Assembly (NCBI GenBank): GCA_017501355.1
Contig: JAFVXA010000018.1
Span: 1 to 62,385, forward strand
Length of the DNA stretch: 62,385 nt
Source: Oscillospiraceae bacterium
GTDB taxonomy: Bacteria; Bacillota; Clostridia; Oscillospirales; Oscillospiraceae
Reading direction: 5' to 3'
Shown here: piece by piece, positions 1 to 5,895 of the stretch
Layout: each line of letters begins with the position of its first letter
Position numbering within the stretch: the stretch's first letter is position 1
Position numbers and translations under genes: made by a program
Notes under the pieces: generated by a model
What the model saw: the letters and a program-made list of their open reading frames with translations, nothing else
Told to the model about the DNA's origin: nothing
Databases searched by the model: none

Positions 1-148
1 CCAGGATGCAGAGTCCACCATCCGCGACGTGGATATCGCAGACGAGATGACCAGCTACACCAAGAACAACATCCTGCTCCAGTCCGCTCAGGCTATGCTG
101 GCACAGGCAAACCAGATGCCTCAGGGCGTCCTGCAGCTCCTGCAGTAA
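1..148 (+). CDS. Flagellin, C-terminal fragment (gene enters from the left edge)
   Basis: The reading frame begins at base 2 and ends with TAA at 146-148. The 48 visible codons match the flagellin C-terminal domain: [10 protein letters not shown], then a K-N-N-I-L-L-Q helix, AMLAQANQ and the terminal PQGVLQLLQ. This part forms the coiled D0 helix in the filament core and carries the export and FliS-binding surface in the family. The N-terminus and promoter lie outside the window, so length and copy number are unknown. A strong terminator follows at 198-231, so the gene ends its transcript here. The fliW-csrA pair at 25628-26331 would be its expected translational control. The family call is secure; the gene name (hag/fliC) is left open because only the end is visible. 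Confidence 0.93.
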   Translation, partial: QDAESTIRDVDIADEMTSYTKNNILLQSAQAMLAQANQMPQGVLQLLQ

Positions 149-197
149 GGAACTGTTGTTATTCGGTAGAACTTCGGTTCAGACACAAACGCATAAT

Positions 198-231
198 AAA
201 AAACCGACGGGCAGTGCCCGTCGGTTTTTTA
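198..231. terminator. Intrinsic terminator between flagellin and the 229-657 gene
   Basis: A perfect 9-bp stem (204-212 with 216-224, loop AGT) has six A upstream and six T downstream. It therefore reads as a rho-independent terminator on both strands, serving the flagellin gene (plus) and the converging unknown gene (minus), whose stop codon at 229-231 overlaps its edge. Confidence 0.9.
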
Positions 232-657
232 TTCCATCGTCCCCAGCAGCAGGGAGATCCCCGCCAGCATCAGCTGCTCCTCTGCACTGAGCCCTGCCCA
301 CTCCTGCGGCAGAGGAATATCCTGCGGTAGGATGCAGCGCCCATCACCGCAGGGGATGGCACGCTGCACGCTCAGCACCGCCCCCCGTGGGGAAAAGCTC
401 GCAAGGGTCAGACTGCACCGCGGGGAAAAGCCACAGCTGATGACCTGCTGCGCCCCCCAGCGCTCCTGCAGCGCCGCCCCCTCCCAGAGCAGCAGTGCCG
501 TGCAGGTGCTCCCCGCAGGAAGCTCCCCCGCAAGCACCACCGCCAGATCAACTTTTCCCGTCTCCGCAAGCTCCCAGCCCTTCGGCAGAGACAGGTATGC
601 TCGGAACCTCTCTCCCCCGCCGCACACGCAGATGCGCACCAGATATCCCCCTCTCAT
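229..657 (-). CDS. Small protein of unknown function, convergent with flagellin
   Basis: A 142-residue frame with no family I recognise. It is rich in Leu, Gly and Cys, and the C-terminus (SAEEQLMLAGISLLLG) looks like an amphipathic helix. No signal peptide or obvious membrane span is seen. The ATG at 655-657 has little Shine-Dalgarno sequence. A GTG at codon 7 (637-639) sits 6 nt after AGAGGGGGA and is the better start, which would give 136 residues. The gene shares a bidirectional terminator with flagellin. An overlapping plus-strand frame (332-679) has lower-quality composition and was not chosen. It could be a flagellin-associated accessory protein by position only; function is unknown. 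Confidence 0.55.
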   Translation of the reverse strand: MRGGYLVRICVCGGGERFRAYLSLPKGWELAETGKVDLAVVLAGELPAGSTCTALLLWEGAALQERWGAQQVISCGFSPRCSLTLASFSPRGAVLSVQRAIPCGDGRCILPQDIPLPQEWAGLSAEEQLMLAGISLLLGTME

Positions 658-686
658 AAAAATTTTTGTTTATTTTTAAATTATTA

Positions 687-715
687 TTCAAATTCCCTTC
701 AACTTGTGCTAAAAT
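687..715 (+). promoter_or_regulatory. SigA-type promoter for the DUF5662 gene
   Basis: TTCAAA (687-692), a 17-nt spacer and TAAAAT (710-715) with a TGC extended -10 just before it. It lies about 70 nt upstream of the GTG start at 788. Assigned by sequence match only. Confidence 0.6.
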
Positions 716-787
716 AGCTAAAGATGTCGGCATATCCGAACTTATGTCAACCAATTCCGCGGAACACCCGCCCAGAGGAGGGTCTTT

Positions 788-1312
788 GTGAATCCCATCG
801 GTCATTTCCGGACGATCACGCGGCACCGACACCTTGTCATGGGGTACTGCTTCCGTCTGGGGCTTTACCGGCAGGGGCTCTGCCATGATCTTTCCAAATA
901 CAGCCCCGTTGAATTTCTGCGCGGCTGCAAATACTATCAGGGCTACCGCAGTCCCAACGACGCGGAGCGCCGCGACAAGGGCTACAGCGCCGCATGGCTG
1001 CACCACAAGGGACGCAACAAGCATCACCCCGAATACTGGACGGATTTCAGCAAAGTCCCGGGCGAAAAAATTCAGGCGGTGGAAATGCCGAAGCGCTATG
1101 TCGCCGAAATGTTCTGCGACCGTATCGCCGCCTGCCGCATCTATAACGGCGAGAAGTATACCAACGCCGATCCCTACGATTACTATGTCCGCTCCATCCC
1201 CCATCTGCTCCTGCACCCCGAAACCTCCGCTCTGCTGGAGAAAATGCTGCTCAAGCTGCGGGACGAGGGTGAGGATGCGGCATTTCGATACATCAGAGAG
1301 GATGTTCTTTGA
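788..1312 (+). CDS. DUF5662 family protein
   Basis: A 174-residue protein resembling the DUF5662 family, found in many Firmicutes genomes and phages and uncharacterised. Conserved features visible are His/Asp-rich segments: MNPIGHFRTITRHRHLVM at the N-terminus, CHDLSKYSPVEF around residue 33, and HHKGRNKHHPEYW around residues 72-84. This spacing suggests a metal-binding helical protein related to HD-like folds (inference). The start is GTG at 788, supported by the strong GAGGAGGG Shine-Dalgarno 5 nt upstream. A SigA-type promoter lies at 687-715. The following radical SAM gene starts 64 bp downstream on the same strand with no terminator between, so the two are probably co-transcribed. No link to motility is apparent. 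Confidence 0.75.
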   Translation: MNPIGHFRTITRHRHLVMGYCFRLGLYRQGLCHDLSKYSPVEFLRGCKYYQGYRSPNDAERRDKGYSAAWLHHKGRNKHHPEYWTDFSKVPGEKIQAVEMPKRYVAEMFCDRIAACRIYNGEKYTNADPYDYYVRSIPHLLLHPETSALLEKMLLKLRDEGEDAAFRYIREDVL

Positions 1313-1376
1313 TACCTGCTTTTATTCTGCCCCGGCAGATTCTCAATACTCGTACTACGGAAGGTTCTGACCCACT

Positions 1377-2261
1377 ATGAATCCTTATAAGACCAGAGAA
1401 GGCGGCGCGACCGTCACCATATTTGTCCCCTACGACTGCAACAACAACTGCCCCTTCTGCATCAACAAGCAGGAGTACGCGGACACGTCCACATTCAGTC
1501 TCGATGCCATCTGCGAGAGCATCCGCACCATGGATGAGATCACGCCTTACTGTGACTTCGTCTTTACCGGCGGCGAACCCCTTGCCAATCTCCACTCTCT
1601 GCAGAAGATGCTGGATTGCATCCCCACCACCCACAAGGTGTATATCAACACCACCTTCCCTGTGCAGCGCTGCCACAGCGCCGCCGAGATGCTGGAGTTT
1701 GTGGAGAAGAACAAGGACAAGATCACCTGCATCAACATTTCCCGCCATCTGGTGAAGTATGTGGAGGAATCCGCAGACGAGATCATTGCCCGCATCCCCA
1801 CCCGCAAGCGTGTCAACTGCGTGCTGTACAAGAGCTATCCCGCCGAGCAGCTTCCCGCCTTTGTGGATCGCTTCCGTTATTACAGCATTCCCATTCAGTT
1901 CCGCTATGACTACACGGAGACCACCCCCGAGAACCTCTATGAGGAGGAGGGCGACCCCATTTTGCAGGATCTGCGGCGTCTGTTCACCTATCGCGGTCTC
2001 GACGGCTGCCGTATGCGCAACGGTTTCCACTTTGAATACAAGGGTCACCACATGACCTATCACAAGACCCTGCCCTATTCCACCATCGTGGAGACGGACG
2101 AAAACGGTGTCACCTACGACATTCTGTATGATATCCTCATCAAGCAGACCGGCGAGATCCATTCCGACTGGACGGGCGTGCCGTTGGATGTGGAGGCGTA
2201 TCGCAAGGTGGTTTTCGAGCCCTATGATCTGCGTCTCATTGACGGCGAGATCGACTATTAA
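1377..2261 (+). CDS. Radical SAM protein of unknown substrate
   Basis: A 294-residue radical SAM enzyme. The [4Fe-4S] cluster motif CX3CX2C is at Cys21, Cys25 and Cys28 (CNNNCPFC), and the SAM-binding GGEP motif is in FVFTGGEPLANL around residues 61-72. The short length leaves room only for the core TIM-barrel and a small C-terminal domain; there is no SPASM-like second cluster with multiple Cys. Substrate cannot be read from sequence. The start follows GGAAGG by 9 nt. It is downstream of the DUF5662 gene, probably in one transcript that ends at the terminator at 2268-2297. Related stand-alone radical SAM proteins act in tRNA, peptide or cofactor modification, but nothing here decides between these. 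Confidence 0.88.
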   Translation: MNPYKTREGGATVTIFVPYDCNNNCPFCINKQEYADTSTFSLDAICESIRTMDEITPYCDFVFTGGEPLANLHSLQKMLDCIPTTHKVYINTTFPVQRCHSAAEMLEFVEKNKDKITCINISRHLVKYVEESADEIIARIPTRKRVNCVLYKSYPAEQLPAFVDRFRYYSIPIQFRYDYTETTPENLYEEEGDPILQDLRRLFTYRGLDGCRMRNGFHFEYKGHHMTYHKTLPYSTIVETDENGVTYDILYDILIKQTGEIHSDWTGVPLDVEAYRKVVFEPYDLRLIDGEIDY

Positions 2262-2267
2262 ACAGCA

Positions 2268-2297
2268 AAACAGACGGGAATGTCCCGTCTGTTTTTT
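2268..2297 (+). terminator. Intrinsic terminator after the radical SAM gene
   Basis: A 12-bp perfect stem (2268-2279 with 2283-2294, loop ATG) runs into a T tract at 2292-2297. It ends the plus-strand DUF5662/radical SAM transcript. Confidence 0.9.
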
Positions 2298-2302
2298 CAT
2301 GC

Positions 2303-2332
2303 AAAAGACCGACGCATTCCTGCGTCGGTCTT
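2303..2332 (-). terminator. Intrinsic terminator for the nfn operon
   Basis: A 12-bp stem (2305-2316 with 2321-2332, loop TTCC). Read on the minus strand it is followed by TTTT. It lies just past the nfnB stop and back to back with the plus-strand terminator at 2268-2297. Confidence 0.85.
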
Positions 2333-2338
2333 GTTCTT

Positions 2339-3730
2339 TTATTCACCCATGATCGCCTTATCAATGCCCTTGGCGGCGGTCTTGCCCGCGCCCATAGCAA
2401 GAATGACGGTAGCCGCGCCGGTGACAGCGTCGCCGCCGGCGTACACGCCCGCGCGGCTGGTGAGACCGTCCTCGGTCACCACAATACCGCCCTTGCGGTT
2501 GACCTCCAGACCCTCGGTGGTGGACTTGATGAGAGGGTTGGGCGTAGTACCCAGCGCCATGATCACGCAGTCCACAGGCAGCTCATGCTCGCTGCCTGCC
2601 ACCTCCACAGGGCGGCGGCGACCGCTGGCATCGGGCTCGCCCAGCTCCATACGGATGCAGGTCATGGAAGTTGCATTGCCGTCTGCGTCACCGCTGATGG
2701 AGATGGGATTGGTGAGGGTGCGGAATACAATCCCCTCCTCCTGCGCGTGCTCCACTTCCTCTGCACGGGCGGGCAGTTCCTCCATGCCGCGGCGGTAGAC
2801 GATGCTCACCTCGCCGCCGAGACGGCGGGCGCAGCGGGCGGCATCCATTGCCACGTTGCCGCCGCCGACAACAGCCACGTTCTTGCCCTTGAGATCCTGA
2901 ATGGGGGTGTCGGATTCGGGCAGATATGCCTTCATCAGATTGATACGGGTGAGGAACTCGTTGGCAGAACAAACGCCGCGGAGATTCTCACCGGGAATGT
3001 GCATGAACATGGGCAGACCCGCACCGGAGCCGATGAACACTGCCTCAAAGCCGTATTCCTCCATCAGCTCGTCGATGGAGAGCACCTTGCCGATGACCAT
3101 GTTGGTCTCGATCTTCACGCCAAGGGCTTTCAGACCGTCCACTTCCTTCTGCACGATGCGCTTGGGCAGGCGGAACTCGGGGATGCCGTACACCAGCACG
3201 CCGCCTGCAAGGTGGAGTGCTTCAAACACGGTCACATCGTAACCCTTGCGGGCAAGGTCACCTGCACAGGTGAGACCGGAAGGACCGGAGCCCACCACCG
3301 CCACCTTGTGACCGTTGGGCTCGGGCTTCTGCGCAGGCGCAGTGGTATGCTCATTGTGCCAATCAGCAACAAAGCGCTCCAGTCTGCCAATGCCCACACT
3401 CTCGCCCTTGATGCCGCGGACGCACTTGCTCTCGCACTGGCTTTCCTGGGGGCAGACGCGACCGCAGACGGCAGGAAGACTGCTGTCCTGAGAGATGATC
3501 TGATAAGCGGCTTCAAAGTCACCCTCAGCCACCTTGGCGATAAACTGGGGAATATGGACACCCACGGGGCAGCCCTGCACGCAGGGGCTGTTCTTGCAGT
3601 TCAGGCAGCGCAGCGCTTCATCCAGCGCCTGTGCCTCGGTATAACCCAGCGCCACCTCTTCAAAATTCTTCTGGCGCAGCTCGGCGCTCTGGGTGGGCAT
3701 TTCGTTCTTTTTCAAGCTCATGTTGGGCAT
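2339..3730 (-). CDS. nfnB: NfnB / GltA-like FAD and iron-sulfur NADPH oxidoreductase subunit
   Basis: A 463-residue protein of the glutamate synthase small-chain family. The N-terminal region binds two [4Fe-4S] clusters through Cys42, 45, 50, 54 and Cys89, 93, 99, 103. It is followed by an FAD-binding GxGxxG (VVGSGPSGL, near residue 145) and an NADPH-binding VVGGGNVAMDAAR motif near residue 290. Automated pipelines often call such proteins gltA. The adjacent NfnA homologue, and the lack of a glutamate synthase large subunit here, make it the large subunit of the electron-bifurcating NADH-dependent ferredoxin:NADP oxidoreductase, which interconverts NADH plus reduced ferredoxin with NADPH in clostridia. 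The start is preceded by AAGGAGG lying inside the last codons of nfnA, so the two are translationally linked. A SudA-type sulfide dehydrogenase role is the alternative. Confidence 0.9.
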   Translation of the reverse strand: MPNMSLKKNEMPTQSAELRQKNFEEVALGYTEAQALDEALRCLNCKNSPCVQGCPVGVHIPQFIAKVAEGDFEAAYQIISQDSSLPAVCGRVCPQESQCESKCVRGIKGESVGIGRLERFVADWHNEHTTAPAQKPEPNGHKVAVVGSGPSGLTCAGDLARKGYDVTVFEALHLAGGVLVYGIPEFRLPKRIVQKEVDGLKALGVKIETNMVIGKVLSIDELMEEYGFEAVFIGSGAGLPMFMHIPGENLRGVCSANEFLTRINLMKAYLPESDTPIQDLKGKNVAVVGGGNVAMDAARCARRLGGEVSIVYRRGMEELPARAEEVEHAQEEGIVFRTLTNPISISGDADGNATSMTCIRMELGEPDASGRRRPVEVAGSEHELPVDCVIMALGTTPNPLIKSTTEGLEVNRKGGIVVTEDGLTSRAGVYAGGDAVTGAATVILAMGAGKTAAKGIDKAIMGE

Positions 3731-3731
3731 C

Positions 3732-4574
3732 TTACTTGACCTCCTTCTTCAGCAGGTTGCAGCCTGCTTCATAGGCATGGCGCTCAAATTCGCCATACTG
3801 ACCACCGCGGCGGATGGCTTCGTCAAAGTCCACCAAATGACCGTCAAAGTCGGGACCGTCCACGCAGGCGAAGCGGGTCTCGCCGCCCACAGTCAGACGG
3901 CAGCCGCCGCACATACCCGTGCCATCCACCATGATGGGGCTCATGGAGACGATGGTTTTCAAACCATAGGGACGGGTCACTTCCGAGACGAACTTCATCA
4001 TCTTCAGCGGACCCACGCAGAACACTTCGTCATACTCTGCACCGCCGTCGATGCACTCCTTCAGCAGCTCCGTCACGAGAGCCTTGCGCCCGTAAGAGCC
4101 ATCGTCGGTGCCGATATAAAGATTGGTGCAGGCATTGCGGAACTCATCTTCGAGGATCACCACGTCCTTGTTGCGGAAGCCCACGATCAGATCCACCTCT
4201 GCACCCTCTTCGTGCAGGCGCTTTGCCACAGGGAAAGCGATGGCAGTACCCACACCGCCGCCGACCACGGCAACACGCTTGATGCCCTCGGTCTCCGTTG
4301 CCTTGCCAAGGGGACCCACAAAGTCCTGCAGGCAGTCGCCCACCTGCTTCTGCTCCAGCTTCAGCGTGGTAGCACCCACGATCTGATAGATGATGGTGAC
4401 CGTTCCCTTTTCGCGGTCATAGTCGTGAATGGTGATGGGGATCCGCTCGCCCATCTCATCCACGCGCAGGATGATGAACTGTCCGGGCTGCGCCTTGCGC
4501 GCCACAAAGGGTGCCTCCACCGTCAGACGGGTCAGCGTCGGTGTCAGAGAAGTTTTTTCAACGATCCGATACAT
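3732..4574 (-). CDS. nfnA: NfnA-like FAD/[2Fe-2S] subunit of NADH-dependent ferredoxin:NADP oxidoreductase
   Basis: A 280-residue protein of the ferredoxin reductase / dihydroorotate dehydrogenase electron-transfer family. The flavin-binding RIPITI motif is at residues 44-49 and the NAD-binding GGGVGTAIAFP at 105-115. The C-terminal [2Fe-2S] segment DGTGMCGGC gives Cys222, Cys225 and Cys237 plus Asp217. The fourth, non-cysteine ligand fits the NfnA type rather than the four-Cys PyrK type (established for the family; inferred here). It precedes nfnB with 1 bp between stop and start and follows the Crp/Fnr-type gene by 28 bp, with AGGAGG 8 nt before its ATG. The subunit would bifurcate electrons from NADPH at its FAD toward NAD and ferredoxin. 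Confidence 0.9.
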   Translation of the reverse strand: MYRIVEKTSLTPTLTRLTVEAPFVARKAQPGQFIILRVDEMGERIPITIHDYDREKGTVTIIYQIVGATTLKLEQKQVGDCLQDFVGPLGKATETEGIKRVAVVGGGVGTAIAFPVAKRLHEEGAEVDLIVGFRNKDVVILEDEFRNACTNLYIGTDDGSYGRKALVTELLKECIDGGAEYDEVFCVGPLKMMKFVSEVTRPYGLKTIVSMSPIMVDGTGMCGGCRLTVGGETRFACVDGPDFDGHLVDFDEAIRRGGQYGEFERHAYEAGCNLLKKEVK

Positions 4575-4602
4575 GGTGTTTTCCTCCTGTTTATACCCTG
4601 CA

Positions 4603-5265
4603 TCAATACAGGGTTTTCATCAGTGTCACCCGACCGTGGTCGACAGTGACAAATTTTTCTTCCTTCATTTTCTTCAGCTCCCGCATCATGGCGCTGCGGT
4701 CCACGCTGATGTAATCCGCAAGGCGGCTCAAAGAAAAGGGCAGCAGAAAGCTCTCCCCCGCCTGCGTCTGCTGCATGGAGAAATAGCACAGCAGTTTCTC
4801 CCGAATGGAACGGCGGGAGAGTACCTCCACCCGCTCAGACAAGCGCTGCACCTTCCGCATGATGATGCCCATGAGATTCTGCTCCAGACGGACATGGTGG
4901 GGGCAGTTATTCTCGCAGCGGGAAAGCACCCGTCGGTAGTTCAGAAACAGCACCCGGCAGTCCTCTGCCGCCGTCACCGTCACCGCATCACCGATGCTCT
5001 CAGCCGTCAGATACAGGGGGCGGCCAAACAGCTCCCCCTTCTGCAAATGCTCCAGCAGGGTCTTTTCCCCCGCGCCGCCAATGCGGACAACATCGGCACG
5101 TCCCGCAAGGAGAATGCCGATCTGATCGCTTTCCTCACTGTAATCCGCAAGCACCGACCCGGCAGAAAAGCTCTGCTCTCTGCCGGAAAAGCATTGGATC
5201 ATGCAGCCCTTTTCTTTCTCTTCGATCCCCTCAAAAATACCGAGGGACATTTCTTCTGTCCGCAT
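4603..5265 (-). CDS. Crp/Fnr family transcriptional regulator, cysteine-rich
   Basis: A 220-residue regulator with an N-terminal cyclic-nucleotide-binding-like beta-barrel (about 25-115), a dimer helix (125-150) and a C-terminal winged helix-turn-helix (about 177-205, FSLSRLADYISVDRSAM). Six cysteines are present (21, 25, 103, 117, 121, 160). The C-E-N-N-C-P-H-H cluster at 117-124 recurs in clostridial Crp/Fnr relatives and suggests redox or metal sensing rather than cAMP binding. The cAMP-contact Arg/Ser pair of Crp is not evident. It is the first gene of the nfnA-nfnB operon, 28 bp upstream of nfnA, so redox control of the transhydrogenase is likely. The ATG is preceded by GGAGGAAAGACGA and a good SigA promoter at 5330-5358. 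Confidence 0.88.
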   Translation of the reverse strand: MRTEEMSLGIFEGIEEKEKGCMIQCFSGREQSFSAGSVLADYSEESDQIGILLAGRADVVRIGGAGEKTLLEHLQKGELFGRPLYLTAESIGDAVTVTAAEDCRVLFLNYRRVLSRCENNCPHHVRLEQNLMGIIMRKVQRLSERVEVLSRRSIREKLLCYFSMQQTQAGESFLLPFSLSRLADYISVDRSAMMRELKKMKEEKFVTVDHGRVTLMKTLY

Positions 5266-5329
5266 TCGTCTTTCCTCCGCTCCCGTCTTTGTCTGCGCGG
5301 CAGTCTCATATATAAGCCTAACAGAAAAA

Positions 5330-5358
5330 ATTTTAGCACAGAGCCGCCTTCATTGCAA
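5330..5358 (-). promoter_or_regulatory. SigA-type promoter for the crp/fnr-nfnA-nfnB operon
   Basis: Read on the minus strand: TTGCAA (5353-5358), 17-nt spacer, TAAAAT (5330-5335), with TGC before the -10. It lies about 65 nt upstream of the regulator's ATG and diverges from the hup promoter at 5392-5420. Confidence 0.75.
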
Positions 5359-5391
5359 GGGTTGCCATAACGGAACTATTTTCAAATCATC

Positions 5392-5420
5392 TTGCATTTT
5401 CTTCACTTTAATGTTAGAAT
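5392..5420 (+). promoter_or_regulatory. SigA-type promoter for the HU gene
   Basis: TTGCAT (5392-5397), exactly 17 nt, TAGAAT (5415-5420). It implies an unusually long leader of about 130 nt before the HU start codon at 5558. Confidence 0.75.
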
Positions 5421-5437
5421 ACATTTAATATTTACTG

Positions 5438-5465
5438 AAAGGCAGCAAGTGATTTTGCCGCCTTT
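5438..5465 (+). promoter_or_regulatory. Hairpin near the start of the HU leader
   Basis: 5438-5448 pairs with 5455-5465 (10 of 11 positions, one A-C mismatch; loop GTGATT) and ends in a short T run. It begins about 10 nt after the predicted transcription start, so it may be a weak attenuator or a 5' stabiliser. Confidence 0.4.
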
Positions 5466-5557
5466 TCCTTACCGGCGCAATGCCATATTTTTCCGTGTTT
5501 TTCATCCGTGTTCACTCCCGCATTCTGATTTTCCATGAACGAAAAGGAGCATGACTT

Positions 5558-5833
5558 ATGAATAAATACGATCTTGTGAAGTTGATCGCCGCCGACGCAG
5601 AGACCAGCCAGGCGGAAGCCGCCCTGATTCTGGACAGCGCCCTGAACATCATCATGGATTGCGTCGCACGGGGTGAGAAGATCCAGCTGCTGGGCTTCGG
5701 TTCTTTTGAGAACAAGCGCCGCAGTGCCCGCGTCGGTCGCAACCCTGCCACCAAGGAAGCTGTTGCCATCCCCGAAACCAATATGCCCGTGTTCAAACCC
5801 GGTAAGGAGTTCAAGGACGCTCTGAACCGCTGA
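5558..5833 (+). CDS. hup: HU family DNA-binding protein
   Basis: A 91-residue histone-like protein of normal family length. The N-terminal dimerisation helices (MNKYDLVKLIA, then residues 18-40) are followed by the HU signature LLGFGSFENKRRSARVGRNPAT near residues 45-68. The beta arm contains R-N-P plus the intercalating-Pro region, and KPGKEFKDALN closes the protein. HU dimers bend and compact DNA nonspecifically and assist replication, recombination and some promoters. The start has AAAAGGAG 9 nt upstream. A SigA promoter at 5392-5420 and a perfect terminator at 5854-5889 make it monocistronic. A 24-codon frame at 5480-5554 overlaps its Shine-Dalgarno (see findings). Confidence 0.96.
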   Translation: MNKYDLVKLIAADAETSQAEAALILDSALNIIMDCVARGEKIQLLGFGSFENKRRSARVGRNPATKEAVAIPETNMPVFKPGKEFKDALNR

Positions 5834-5853
5834 TTTGCAGACCACAAAATGAC

Positions 5854-5889
5854 ACAGCGCTGACCTCACGTGAGGTCAGCGCTGTTTTT
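5854..5889 (+). terminator. Intrinsic terminator after HU
   Basis: A 15-bp or longer perfect stem (5854-5868 with 5871-5885) around CACGTG is followed by TTTTT. It lies between the converging HU gene and the large SLH gene; on the minus side the T run is displaced and weaker. Confidence 0.92.
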
Positions 5890-5895
5890 CATCTT

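Noticed and set aside
2339-3730. Naming the NfnB-like protein a glutamate synthase subunit
   Set aside because: No large glutamate synthase subunit is near, and the partner is NfnA-like.
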